Source: Micromonospora coriariae
Lineage (GTDB): Bacteria > Actinomycetota > Actinomycetes > Mycobacteriales > Micromonosporaceae
DNA length: 64,000 nt
Assembly: GCF_900091455.1 (NCBI RefSeq)
Contig: NZ_LT607412.1
Coordinates: 4,650,001 to 4,714,000 of the forward strand
Direction of reading: 5' to 3'
In this document: one piece after another, positions 45,899 to 54,065 of the stretch
Numbering within the stretch: the stretch's first letter is position 1
Layout of the letters: each line of letters begins with the position of its first letter
The notes under the pieces: generated by a model
Seen by the model: the letters and a program-made list of their open reading frames with translations, nothing else
Database searches by the model: none
Told to the model about the DNA's origin: nothing
Made by a program: the position numbers and the translations under genes

Positions 45899-47887
45899 GT
45901 GTCCAACCCGATGTCCGGCGGTGGCATGGCGGGCTGGAGCATGCTCCGGTCGATGCGTAACCGGGACGAGGTCTCCACCCACCGGCTGAAGCACGGGGTG
46001 GCCCGGCGGATCGTCGCCTTCGCCCAGCCCTATCGGCGCGACATAGTGGTCTTCCTGGCCACCGTGGTGCTGGCCGCCATCATCGGCGTGGCCACCCCGG
46101 TGCTCGCCGGTGACGTGATCAACGCGATCAACCGGGGCGGCACCGAGGCCGGCCGGCTGGTGGTCAAGCTGGCTCTGTTCATCGCCGCGCTGGCGGTCGC
46201 CGACGCGCTGCTCTCGCTGGCCCAGCGCTGGTATTCCGCCCGGATCGGCGAGGGCATCATCCTCGACCTGCGCACCCGGGTCTACGACCACGTGCAGCGG
46301 ATGCCGTTGCAGTTCTTCACCCGCACCCAGACCGGCGCCCTGGTGAGCCGGCTCAACAACGACGTGCTCGGCGCCCAGCGGGCGTTCACCTCCACCCTGT
46401 CCGGGGTGGTCAGCAACGTCATCCAGCTGGTGCTCACCGCCGCGGTGATGTTCACCCTCTCCTGGCAGATCACCGCGCTCTCGCTGGTGCTGCTGCCGAT
46501 CTTCATCATTCCGGCCCGCCGGGTCGGCCGGCGGCTCGCCGACATCACCCGCGAGGCGTACAACCTCGACGCCAAGATGAACGCGACGATGACCGAGCGG
46601 TTCGGGGTGGCCGGCGCGCTGCTGGTGAAACTCTTCGGCCAGCCCGAGATCGAGGCCCGCCGGTTCGCCGGCCGGGCCGAGCGGGTGCGCGACATCGGCA
46701 TCCAGTCCGCCATGTACTCGCGGACCTTCTTCGTGGCGATGCTGCTGGTTGCCTCGCTGGCCCAGGCCCTCACCTACGGCCTCGGCGGCTGGCTCGCAGT
46801 GACCGGCGGTGTCAGCGCGGGCACCGTGGTGACTCTGGCGCTGCTGCTCACCCGCCTGTACGGCCCGCTGACCGCGCTCTCCAACGTCCGGGTGGACGTG
46901 ATGAGCGCGCTGGTCTCCTTCGACCGGGTCTTCGAGGTGCTGGACCTGAAGCCGGGCATCGTGGAGAAGCCCGACGCGGTGCCGGTGCCCCGGGGCGCCG
47001 GCCGGGTCGACTTCCGCGATGTGCGGTTCCGCTACCCGAGCGCCGCCGAGATCTCCCTCGCCTCGCTCGAGGAGGTGGCCACGCTCGACCGCACCGTCAA
47101 CGAGCCGGTGCTCAAGGGAGTCTCGTTCAGCGTCGAGCCGGGGCAGATGGTCGCCCTGGTCGGCCCGTCCGGCGCCGGCAAGTCGACGCTGTCCATGCTG
47201 ATCTCACGGATCTACGACGTCAGCGACGGGCAGGTGCTGGTCGGCGGTGTGGACGTGCGCGACGCGACGCTCGCCTCCCTGCGCGACGAGATCGGCGTCG
47301 TCACCCAGGATTCGCACCTGTTCCACGAGACGATCGCGGAGAACCTGCGTTACGCCAGGCCGGACGCCACCGATGACGAGATCTGGGCCGCGCTGGCCGG
47401 CGCCCAGGTCGCTGACCTGGTCCGGTCGTTGCCCGACGGGCTGGACACCACAGTGGGGGAGCGTGGCTACCGGTTCTCCGGCGGCGAGAAGCAGCGCATC
47501 GCGATTGCCCGACTGCTGCTCAAGGCCCCGTCGATCGTGATCCTGGACGAGGCGACGGCACACCTGGATTCGGAGAGCGAGGCGGCGGTGCAGCGGGCGC
47601 TGTCGGTGGCGCTGGCCGGGCGGACCGCTCTGGTGATCGCGCACCGGCTCTCCACCGTCCGCGACGCCGACCAGATCCTGGTCCTGGACGGCGGGCGGAT
47701 CGTCGAGCGCGGGCGGCACGAGGAGCTGGTCGCGGTCGGCGGGCTCTACGCCGAGCTGTACCGGACCCAGTTCGCGGTCGCCGACTCGCCCACCCCGTAC
47801 GTGGACGCGACCGGCCCCGAACCGGTGATCATGCCGCTGGGCACCTACGTCGCCGACGAGGCACTGCCGCCGGCCGCGGCGAACTGA
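45899..47887 (+). CDS. ABC exporter, fused permease and ATPase
   Basis: The 662-residue protein starts at GTG 45899 with ggaggtgagcg before it. The N-terminal half is a type IV ABC transmembrane domain with six helices (for example VVFLATVVLAAIIGVATPVL; VSNVIQLVLTAAVMFTLSWQ). The C-terminal ATPase has [15 protein letters not shown], the Q-loop VVTQDSHLF, the signature FSGGEKQRIAIARLLL, Walker B IVILDEATAHLDSESE and the switch His in ALVIAHRLSTV. It is a homodimer-capable exporter; the substrate is unknown. An unusual linker, SAAEISLASLEEVATLDRTV, precedes the ATPase core. Confidence 0.92.
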   Translation: MSNPMSGGGMAGWSMLRSMRNRDEVSTHRLKHGVARRIVAFAQPYRRDIVVFLATVVLAAIIGVATPVLAGDVINAINRGGTEAGRLVVKLALFIAALAVADALLSLAQRWYSARIGEGIILDLRTRVYDHVQRMPLQFFTRTQTGALVSRLNNDVLGAQRAFTSTLSGVVSNVIQLVLTAAVMFTLSWQITALSLVLLPIFIIPARRVGRRLADITREAYNLDAKMNATMTERFGVAGALLVKLFGQPEIEARRFAGRAERVRDIGIQSAMYSRTFFVAMLLVASLAQALTYGLGGWLAVTGGVSAGTVVTLALLLTRLYGPLTALSNVRVDVMSALVSFDRVFEVLDLKPGIVEKPDAVPVPRGAGRVDFRDVRFRYPSAAEISLASLEEVATLDRTVNEPVLKGVSFSVEPGQMVALVGPSGAGKSTLSMLISRIYDVSDGQVLVGGVDVRDATLASLRDEIGVVTQDSHLFHETIAENLRYARPDATDDEIWAALAGAQVADLVRSLPDGLDTTVGERGYRFSGGEKQRIAIARLLLKAPSIVILDEATAHLDSESEAAVQRALSVALAGRTALVIAHRLSTVRDADQILVLDGGRIVERGRHEELVAVGGLYAELYRTQFAVADSPTPYVDATGPEPVIMPLGTYVADEALPPAAAN

Positions 47888-47913
47888 CCCACCGGCCCCG
47901 GCGGCGCACCGGG

Positions 47914-48519
47914 TCAGCCCGGGCGGCGGTCCGGTAGGCCGGTCGCCAGGCGCAACTCGGCGAACGCGGCGCCCAGGGTCTCCGGCGTGAAGTGTGCGTT
48001 CAGCCCGCTCGGATTGGGCAGTACCCACAGCCGTGCCCCGGCCAGCGACTCCGGCTGCGGCCCGAAGGCGGCCTTGGGCCGGCCGAACCCGATCCGGTAC
48101 GCCGTCACACCCACCACCGCCACCCAGCGCGGCCGGTACCGGTCCACAGTGGCGGTGAGCAGCCGGGCACCGTCGAGCAGTTCCTCGGTGGTCAGCTCGT
48201 CGGCGCGGGCGCTGGCCCGGGCGGCCATGTTGGTGATGCCGAGGCCGAGGGAGGGCAGCTCGTCCTGCTCGCTCGGGTGCAGCAGCCGAGGGGTGAATCC
48301 TCCCCTGTGCAGCGCGGGCCAGAACCGGTTGCCGGGCCGGGCGAAGTGCCAACCGGTCGCGGCCGACCAGAGACCGGGGTTGATGCCGACGAAGAGCACA
48401 GCCAACCCCGGCGCGAGAACGTCGGGGATTGTCCGGTCCGCGGCGGCGGCCAGCTCCGCCCGGGTCGGCCGGGGGTGCCCGGCGGCGCCGCTGGCTCGTC
48501 GGACCGCGTCGGGCGTCAC
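47914..48519 (-). CDS. mug: G/U mismatch-specific DNA glycosylase (Mug family)
   Basis: The 201-residue protein removes uracil or thymine mispaired with guanine. From GTG 48519 (VTPDAVRRASGAAGHPRPTR) it has the Mug/TDG catalytic motif GINPGLWSAATGWHFARPGN, with Asn as the active-site residue, and the later wedge motif LPNPSGLNAHFTPETLG. Its start overlaps the stop of the upstream SDR gene (GTGA), so it is the last gene of a five-gene coupled chain. It is convergent with the ABC exporter. Confidence 0.92.
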   Translation of the reverse strand: MTPDAVRRASGAAGHPRPTRAELAAAADRTIPDVLAPGLAVLFVGINPGLWSAATGWHFARPGNRFWPALHRGGFTPRLLHPSEQDELPSLGLGITNMAARASARADELTTEELLDGARLLTATVDRYRPRWVAVVGVTAYRIGFGRPKAAFGPQPESLAGARLWVLPNPSGLNAHFTPETLGAAFAELRLATGLPDRRPG

Positions 48520-49277
48520 AGCCCGCGCAGCGCGCCACCGTCGACCGGCACGGTGAGGCCGGTCAGGTAGCTCGCGGCGGGGGAGAGCACGAACGCGGCC
48601 ACGCGACCGAACTCGGCCGGGTCGCCGATGCGCCGCAGCGGAATGCCGGCCTCCGCCTCCGTTCGGGCCCGCTCCGGGTCGCCGGTCATGGCGAACAGTT
48701 CCCGGTTGCGGTCGGTCAGGATCCGGCCGGGCAGCAGGCCGACCACCCGCACGCCACGCGGGCCGTAATCGTCGGCGACGTCCTTGGCGACCCCCACCAG
48801 ACCGGGCCGCAGGCCGTTCGAGATGCCCAGGCCGGGCACCGGGCCGCGGGCCGAGGTGGAGAGCACCAGCCCGATCGCGCCGCCCTCGGGCAGCGCGTCG
48901 GCGACCGTGCGTACCGCGCGGACGGTGCCCAGGAAGACGGTCTCGAAGGACTGCCGCCACTGCTCGTCGGTGACCGACGCGGCGTTGCCCGCGGGCGGAC
49001 CGCCGACCGAGATGAGCGCACCGTCGAGGCGACCGAAGTGTTCCCGGGCCGCCGCGACGAGTTGCCCGGGGGTCTGCGGGTCGGCCAGGTCCGCGGCCAG
49101 GCCGACCGCCCGCTCCGGTCCCCCCAGCCGCTCGGCGGCGGCGGCCACCGCGTCGGCGTCCCGGGCCGAGAGCACCACCCGGGCCCCGTCGGCGACCAGG
49201 CACTGCGCCGTCGCGTAACCCAGGCCGCGGGAGGCGCCGGTGAGCACGTACACCCGGTCGGTCAGTCCGAGATCCAT
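48516..49277 (-). CDS. Short-chain dehydrogenase/reductase-like protein lacking the YxxxK pair
   Basis: The 253-residue protein has the SDR Rossmann fold: cofactor loop TGASRGLGYATAQCL, Asp-Leu at AADLADP, the ISVGGPPAG segment where NNAG usually lies, and the C-terminal LTGLTVPVDGGALRGL. The catalytic Ser is in VLSTSARGPVPGLG. The following helix, which normally begins with Tyr-x-x-x-Lys, reads SNGLRPGLVGVAKDVADDYG, so Asn and Arg replace Tyr and Lys. Related atypical SDRs exist, but ordinary reductase chemistry cannot be assumed. Start ATG 49277 overlaps the upstream gene's end by 16 bases. Confidence 0.85.
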   Translation of the reverse strand: MDLGLTDRVYVLTGASRGLGYATAQCLVADGARVVLSARDADAVAAAAERLGGPERAVGLAADLADPQTPGQLVAAAREHFGRLDGALISVGGPPAGNAASVTDEQWRQSFETVFLGTVRAVRTVADALPEGGAIGLVLSTSARGPVPGLGISNGLRPGLVGVAKDVADDYGPRGVRVVGLLPGRILTDRNRELFAMTGDPERARTEAEAGIPLRRIGDPAEFGRVAAFVLSPAASYLTGLTVPVDGGALRGL

Positions 49278-49834
49278 GTCGCCGATCCTGCCGCATCCGG
49301 TACGCCGTCGCCACCAGTGGACTGCGGCGGCGGTGGACGTCCGGCGGGACGCAGCAGGCGTACCCTGCCGGCGATCTGCACCGCGACGGCGCCGCCGGCG
49401 CGGGCCACCGCCGGCAGCCGACGGAGACGCGGCGCCTCGCGTCCGTCGTAGCGCAGGCCCGCCTCCCGGGTGACCAGTTCCTCCGCGCCCGCCGGTGGCA
49501 GTGCGTCCCGCTCGCGTAGCGTCCTGGCCAGATCCCAGCCGTCGCGCAGCGACCCGGCGGTGGGACGGTTGGCGGCCCAGCCGGCGAAGGTCGACGGCCA
49601 GCCCTCGCCGAGGCCGGCGGCGAGCAGCGGCCAGTGCCGGGCCACCTCGCCGGCCCGCTTGCGTAGCAGCGCCGCCCGGGTGGCGGCCAGCGGCGCCGGT
49701 GCGAACCCGGCCGGCGACGGCCCCCCGGCTACCAGCGCGGCGACCAGCTCCGCCTGCCGTTCGGCGAGCCGGCCCGTGGGCGGGTCGGCGGCGGCCGACG
49801 GGCCGTTGCCGGTGGGTGGTGACGCGCCGGTCAT
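49262..49834 (-). CDS. SCO6045-C-like partner protein of the DUF692 enzyme
   Basis: The 190-residue protein begins at ATG 49834, overlapping the DUF692 stop by four bases (ATGA). A low-complexity N-terminus leads to RLAERQAELVAALVAGGPSP and the block LAATRAALLRKRAGEVARHW followed by PLLAAGLGEGWPSTFAGWAA. This resembles the C-terminal domain of SCO6045-type proteins, in which it is fused to DUF692. The position and helical arrangement also recall the small partner subunits (MbnC, TglI, BufC types) that DUF692 enzymes need. The family resemblance is from memory; the partner role is inferred. The C-terminal 60 residues are Arg/Pro-rich. Confidence 0.7.
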   Translation of the reverse strand: MTGASPPTGNGPSAAADPPTGRLAERQAELVAALVAGGPSPAGFAPAPLAATRAALLRKRAGEVARHWPLLAAGLGEGWPSTFAGWAANRPTAGSLRDGWDLARTLRERDALPPAGAEELVTREAGLRYDGREAPRLRRLPAVARAGGAVAVQIAGRVRLLRPAGRPPPPQSTGGDGVPDAAGSATWISD

Positions 49835-50649
49835 GTCACGGCCGGGAATCCCGCGGCGGCGGCCAGGGCGTCCAGTTCGGCGCGGAGCTGGGCCGCGGGC
49901 GGGTAGTCACCGTCGCGCTCCAGCAGCAGCGCTGGCGGTCGCCGCCGGGCGCAGAGCGCGCCGACCAGCTCCAGCACCGCCGGCGGCACCGGGTCGGTGT
50001 GCGTGTCGTGGTAGAAGCCGCCACGCTCCGCGCCCCCGGCCACGTGCACGTATCCGACCCGGTCCAGGGGCAGCCGGTCCAGCAGGGCCAGCGGGTCGGA
50101 GCCCCGGTTGCGGGCGTTGGCGTACACGTTCGCCACGTCCAGCAGTAGCAGCGCCCCGGTCCGGTCCAGGATCTCGGTGAGGAAGTCCGCCTCGTCCAAC
50201 TCGTCGTCGGGCCAGTCCACCAGTGCGGCGATCGGTTCCAGCGCGATGGGCACCGGCAGGTCGGCCTGCGCACGGGCGACGTTGGCGCAGACCGCGTCGA
50301 CCGCCTCCCGGCTGCGCGGCAGCGGCAGCAGGTGCCCGGCCTCCAGGCCGCCGGCCCGGACGAAGGCGATGTGCTCGCTGACCAGCGGGGCGTCGACCCG
50401 CTGTGCCACCGCGGCCAGGTGGGCAATCCGGGCCGGGTCGACCGGCTCGGCGCCGCCGAGGGAGAGCCGCACCCCGTGCGGTACGACGGTCACCGCGCGC
50501 TCGCGAAGCTGTGCCAGGCCCGGCGGGAGCGGCCCGGTCGCGGGCACCGACTCGGCCACCACCTCGACGAAGCGCAGACCGGGCAGCTCGGCCACGAAGC
50601 CGGCGATCTCCGGGCGCCAGCCGATGCCGACGCCGTACGGACCGGTCAT
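49831..50649 (-). CDS. DUF692 family multi-iron-type enzyme
   Basis: From ATG 50649 the protein has 272 residues and the DUF692 TIM-barrel pattern: YGVGIGWRPEIAGFV, HGVRLSLGGAEPVD, VSEHIAFVRAGGLEAGHLLP, PIALEPIAALVDW, LLLDVANVYANARNRGSDPL, VGYVHVAGGAERGGFYHDTH, and LLLERDGDYPP. Metal-ligand positions of the family (His, His, Glu, Asp, His, Asp/His, Glu) all appear filled. Known DUF692 enzymes (MbnB, TglH, ChrH) use two or three irons and oxygen to remodel peptide cysteines, usually with a small partner protein. It overlaps the genes on both sides by four bases. An upstream Cys/Gly-tailed membrane protein is a possible substrate. Confidence 0.9.
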   Translation of the reverse strand: MTGPYGVGIGWRPEIAGFVAELPGLRFVEVVAESVPATGPLPPGLAQLRERAVTVVPHGVRLSLGGAEPVDPARIAHLAAVAQRVDAPLVSEHIAFVRAGGLEAGHLLPLPRSREAVDAVCANVARAQADLPVPIALEPIAALVDWPDDELDEADFLTEILDRTGALLLLDVANVYANARNRGSDPLALLDRLPLDRVGYVHVAGGAERGGFYHDTHTDPVPPAVLELVGALCARRRPPALLLERDGDYPPAAQLRAELDALAAAAGFPAVT

Positions 50650-51569
50650 CCGCCGCACCCTCCGCCGCCGCATCCACCGCCACCGCCGCACGAGCTGCCA
50701 CCACTGCACGAGCTGCCCCCGCCGTCGCCCGACGTGCCGCCGCTGGAGCCCGACGACCAGCCGCCGCTGGCCGCCGCCTGGCGCTGGATCTCGGCCTGCT
50801 CGGCGAAGCCCGGGTCGAGTGCCCACAGCGACACGGTGCCGTACAACGCCACGCCCATCGCCGCCCCTGCCGCACCGTAGGTGGCGAACGCGGGGGACGA
50901 GGCGGGGGACAGGTGGGTGTGCTGGCGGCGCAGGTCGCGCAGGGCAACGCGACCGGCCCGGGTGGTCTCGGGCACCCGCCACAGCACCAACAACGCCGCC
51001 AGCACCGCGACCATGGCGAGCAGCAGGTAGCCGACCGGGCGCCCGTTGGAGAGCCCGGCGAAGAGCCGGTATCCGCCGATGGCCAGCAGGCCGACGAGGC
51101 CCAGGGTCCAGTGCCGGGCGGCGGCGCGCCGCTCGTGGCTCAGCAGCAGTCCGCGCTGTTCGAGCCCGGCGCGGAGCTGGTCGAGCGCGGTGCGGACCCG
51201 TTGGTCCCCAGGCAGGTCGCCGGCTCGGGCACGCTGGTGGGCGGCCCAGTGCACCGCCTGGTCCAGCGGGGTGAGCCCGGTCGGCGCCGGGCCGGTGGTG
51301 AGCAGCCGGCGGTCCGGGCCGACGCCGATCGCGCCAGTACCGCGCAGGCCGCCGACCGCGGCGTGCACAGCGAGGCGGGGACCGCCGTTGAGGTACGCGG
51401 CCTGTTGCGGACTGAGCGGCTCCGACACGCTGCCCGGGGCGCCGGCCGGCCGGCGGAGCCGGTGCCACACCGCGAGCGCGACCACCACGGCGGTCGCCAC
51501 GAGGTAGAGCCGCAGGAAGGTCGGGCCGGGGATGCCCCAGGTGTCGCCCGACGCGGCGAGGTCGATCAT
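50646..51569 (-). CDS. TIGR04222-like membrane protein with a Cys/Gly-rich C-terminal tail
   Basis: The 307-residue protein starts at ATG 51569 with AGGAG ten bases before. An N-terminal helix (TFLRLYLVATAVVVALAVWH) precedes a soluble part containing LSPQQAAYLNGGPRLAVHAA and DQAVHWAAHQRARAGDLPGD, then paired helices (HWTLGLVGLLAIGGYRLFAG; VGYLLLAMVAVLAALLVLWR) and a last one ending in VSLWALDPGFAEQAEIQ. The final 40 residues are almost only Gly, Ser and Cys, with four Cys spaced as CSGGSSC, CGGGGGC, CGGGGC. No other Cys occurs earlier in the protein. It is the first gene of a five-gene overlapping chain and precedes the DUF692 gene. Function is unknown. Confidence 0.85.
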   Translation of the reverse strand: MIDLAASGDTWGIPGPTFLRLYLVATAVVVALAVWHRLRRPAGAPGSVSEPLSPQQAAYLNGGPRLAVHAAVGGLRGTGAIGVGPDRRLLTTGPAPTGLTPLDQAVHWAAHQRARAGDLPGDQRVRTALDQLRAGLEQRGLLLSHERRAAARHWTLGLVGLLAIGGYRLFAGLSNGRPVGYLLLAMVAVLAALLVLWRVPETTRAGRVALRDLRRQHTHLSPASSPAFATYGAAGAAMGVALYGTVSLWALDPGFAEQAEIQRQAAASGGWSSGSSGGTSGDGGGSSCSGGSSCGGGGGCGGGGCGG

Positions 51570-51674
51570 TGGCTGCTCCTGTCGCCGGAGGGATCGGCGG
51601 CCTCATTGTGGAGCAGCGCCGCCATGGTCGGCGGCCCGGTGTCCGGGCTGGACGCTCAGCGACGGCCGGACCGT

Positions 51675-52247
51675 TCAGCGGCGGCGGACCGCCTCCTCGA
51701 CCAGGTCGAGCACGGGGCCCAGGTCGCCGGCCGGCCGTCCCATTGCCAGGTGCAGCACCAGGCCGTCGTAGGCCAGCTCGAGGAACTGGGCCAGCACGTC
51801 GATCGGCACGTCCTCGCGCAGCACCCCGGCGTCGCGCTGGCGGGCCAGCCGGTCCCGGGTCGCCTCGGCGATCGCCGCGGACCGCTCCGCCCAGCGCCGG
51901 GCGAACGCCGGGTCGGTGCGCAGCCGGCGGGAGACCTCCAACTGGCTGCCGAGCCAGCCGGTGGTGTCGGGGGAGACGGCACCGGCCAGCAGGTCGCGCA
52001 TCACCTGCACCAGACCGTTGCGGGCCACCGTCTCGACCATCGCCGCGGCGTCGTCCTCGGCAACGGCGAGGAAGAGGGAGTCCTTGTCCCGGAAGTGGTG
52101 GAAGATGGCACCCCGGGAGAGCCGGGTGGCCTCCTCGAGGCGGCGTACGGTCGCCCCCTCGTAGCCGTGCCGGGCGAAACAAGACCGCGCGGCGGCGAGG
52201 ATCTCCTGCCGGCGCGCGTCGAGCTGGTCCTGGCTTACTCTGGGCAC
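51675..52247 (-). CDS. acnR: TetR-family regulator, AcnR-like
   Basis: From GTG 52247 (VPRVSQDQLDARRQEILAAA) the protein has 190 residues. The DNA-binding part, ARHGYEGATVRRLEEATRLS then RGAIFHHFRDKDSLFLAVAE, closely resembles AcnR, the citrate/iron-responsive repressor of aconitase in corynebacteria. AMVETVARNGLVQVMRDLL also fits AcnR. No aconitase gene is in the window next to it, so its target is either elsewhere or the divergent nitrilase gene. A perfect palindrome lies in the intergenic space. The AcnR identity is inferred from motif likeness. Confidence 0.75.
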   Translation of the reverse strand: MPRVSQDQLDARRQEILAAARSCFARHGYEGATVRRLEEATRLSRGAIFHHFRDKDSLFLAVAEDDAAAMVETVARNGLVQVMRDLLAGAVSPDTTGWLGSQLEVSRRLRTDPAFARRWAERSAAIAEATRDRLARQRDAGVLREDVPIDVLAQFLELAYDGLVLHLAMGRPAGDLGPVLDLVEEAVRRR

Positions 52248-52283
52248 ACGTCGATCGTCGCAGGTCACCCCGCGTCACGCAAA

Positions 52284-52295
52284 CCGTACGTACGG
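52284..52295. promoter_or_regulatory. Candidate TetR operator palindrome
   Basis: CCGTACGTACGG is a perfect 12-bp palindrome between the divergent AcnR-like and nitrilase genes, flanked by AAA and CTT. Site size and place fit autoregulation by the TetR protein. Confidence 0.5.
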
Positions 52296-52335
52296 CTTGG
52301 TATATCGCCCGAGCCGGCACCGCTACCATCGCCCG

Positions 52336-53193
52336 GTGACCCCGCCCCGCACCCCCGCCGCCCCGCTGACCGTCGCCACCGTCCAGGCCACGCCGACTCC
52401 CGGCGACGTCGCCGGCAACGCGGTCGCCGCCGCCGACCTGGTCCGCCGGGCCGGTGGGCAGGGCGCCCGGGTAGCCGTCCTGCCGGAGCTGTACCTCTGC
52501 GCGTACCACCCACCAACCCTCGCCGCCGACCCGGCCGGCACCGACGTCACGGTCGACCCGGCCGGGGCGGTCGCCGACCCGCGGCTCGATCCGCTGCGCG
52601 CGGCGGCGCGCGAGGCCGGCGTCACCGTGCTCGTCGGCGCCGCGGCCCGGCACCCGGACGGCCGGCGGACCATCGCCGCGCTGGTGGTCGACCGGGCCGG
52701 CGCGGTCCGTGTCGGGTACGACAAGCAGCAGCTGTGGGGTAGCGAAGCCGACCTGTTCAGCCCGGGGACCCGGGGTGCCACGTTGCTCGTCGACGACTGG
52801 CGGCTCGGCCTGGGCATCTGCTACGACGGCTGCTTCCCGGAGCACGGCCGCGCCGCCGCCCTCGACGGCGCGCACGGTTATCTCTGCCCCAGCGGGTACC
52901 TGGCCGGCTCCGAGCACCGCCGGGATCTGTACTACGCCGCTCGCGCTCTGGACAACACCATGTTCGTGGTCTTCTCCAACGCGGTCGGGGGCGTCGACCC
53001 GTGGCGCTTCAACGGCGGCGCGGCGATCTACGACCCACAGGGGAGGGCGCTGGCCCGGGGCGCCGACGAGGGCACGGCGGTGCTGGTGGCGACGCTGGAC
53101 CCGGCCACGCTCGCCGCCACCCGCGCCGCCCATTCGATGCTCGCCGATCGCCTGCCGGACCAGGGCGGCCGGCGGGCGTCGATGGCCGGTTGA
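52336..53193 (+). CDS. Carbon-nitrogen hydrolase (nitrilase superfamily)
   Basis: From GTG 52336 the protein has 285 residues. TACCAT lies six bases before the start and fits a leaderless promoter. The catalytic Glu-Lys-Cys triad of the superfamily is in place: Glu in VAVLPELYLCAYH, Lys in VGYDKQQLWGSEADLFSPG and Cys in LGICYDGCFPEHGRAAAL. Such enzymes cleave amides or carbamoyl groups. The short, soluble form without a membrane domain suggests a small-molecule amidase; the substrate is not known. It is divergent from the AcnR-like regulator across a palindrome. Confidence 0.9.
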   Translation: MTPPRTPAAPLTVATVQATPTPGDVAGNAVAAADLVRRAGGQGARVAVLPELYLCAYHPPTLAADPAGTDVTVDPAGAVADPRLDPLRAAAREAGVTVLVGAAARHPDGRRTIAALVVDRAGAVRVGYDKQQLWGSEADLFSPGTRGATLLVDDWRLGLGICYDGCFPEHGRAAALDGAHGYLCPSGYLAGSEHRRDLYYAARALDNTMFVVFSNAVGGVDPWRFNGGAAIYDPQGRALARGADEGTAVLVATLDPATLAATRAAHSMLADRLPDQGGRRASMAG

Positions 53194-53258
53194 GCCCACC
53201 GTCAGGTCGACACCCGCCGGATCTGTTGGCGGACACGTCGGTCCCGTAGGGTGCCCGA

Positions 53259-53903
53259 GTGCCACTGCTCCTGCTGGACCTGGACAACACCCTGCTGGAT
53301 CGGGCCGGGCCGTTCCGTCGCTGGGGTGAGCGCTTCCTGGACGGCATCGGCGCGCCCCCCACCGACATCGACTGGCTGATCTCGATCGACGCCGACGGGC
53401 TGACTGACCGCTGGGATCTGGCCGACGCCATCCGGGACCGCTACGAGCTGCGCATCCCCTCGATCGATCTGGTGGAGGAGTTGCACGACGGGGTGGTGGC
53501 GCAGACCCGGCTCGACCCGCTGACGGCCTGCGCCCTGCGGATCGCCGACGACGCCGGCTGGGTGCCGGTGGTGGTCTGCAACGGCACGGTACGCGTGGAG
53601 GACGCCAAGATCCGCCAGACCGGCCTGGACCGCTACGTCGCCGACTGGGTGATCTCCGAGGAGGCCGGGGTGAGCAAGCCGAACCCCCGGATCTTCGCGC
53701 TCGCCGCGCAGCGGGTCCGGATGCCGCTGCGTGGCGCCTGGGTGATCGGCGACGGCCCGGAGGCGGACATCGGCGGCGCCGCCGCGGTCGGGCTGCCCAG
53801 CGTCTGGCTGCACCGGGGCCGTACCTGGTCGGACACCCGCTTCGCGCCGAGCCGATCCGTGGACGGGCTGATCGCCGCGGTCGCAGTGGTGCTCGGCGGC
53901 TGA
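53259..53903 (+). CDS. HAD-family hydrolase
   Basis: The 214-residue protein starts at GTG 53259, six bases after a -10-like TAGGGT. HAD motif I is LLLLDLDNTLLD, motif II is VVVCNGT, motif III is the Lys in GVSKPNPRIFALAA, and motif IV is VIGDGPEADIGGAAAVGLPS. The helical cap between motif I and II places it in subfamily I. Most relatives are phosphatases of small metabolites. It follows the nitrilase gene on the same strand after 65 bases. Confidence 0.9.
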   Translation: MPLLLLDLDNTLLDRAGPFRRWGERFLDGIGAPPTDIDWLISIDADGLTDRWDLADAIRDRYELRIPSIDLVEELHDGVVAQTRLDPLTACALRIADDAGWVPVVVCNGTVRVEDAKIRQTGLDRYVADWVISEEAGVSKPNPRIFALAAQRVRMPLRGAWVIGDGPEADIGGAAAVGLPSVWLHRGRTWSDTRFAPSRSVDGLIAAVAVVLGG

Positions 53904-54065
53904 CGGCCCGCCCCGCGCGTCGCCGCCGGTCGGGCTCGGGCCGCCGCCCCGGCCGCTCCGAGTGGGGTTCCGGTAATTCGGTTGACCGGCTGCCGTGGTG
54001 ACGGCGAGTATGGTCGGCGCATCGTGCACCCGGGCGTGCGCCCGGTCGAGGAGAGGGGGTCGGTA

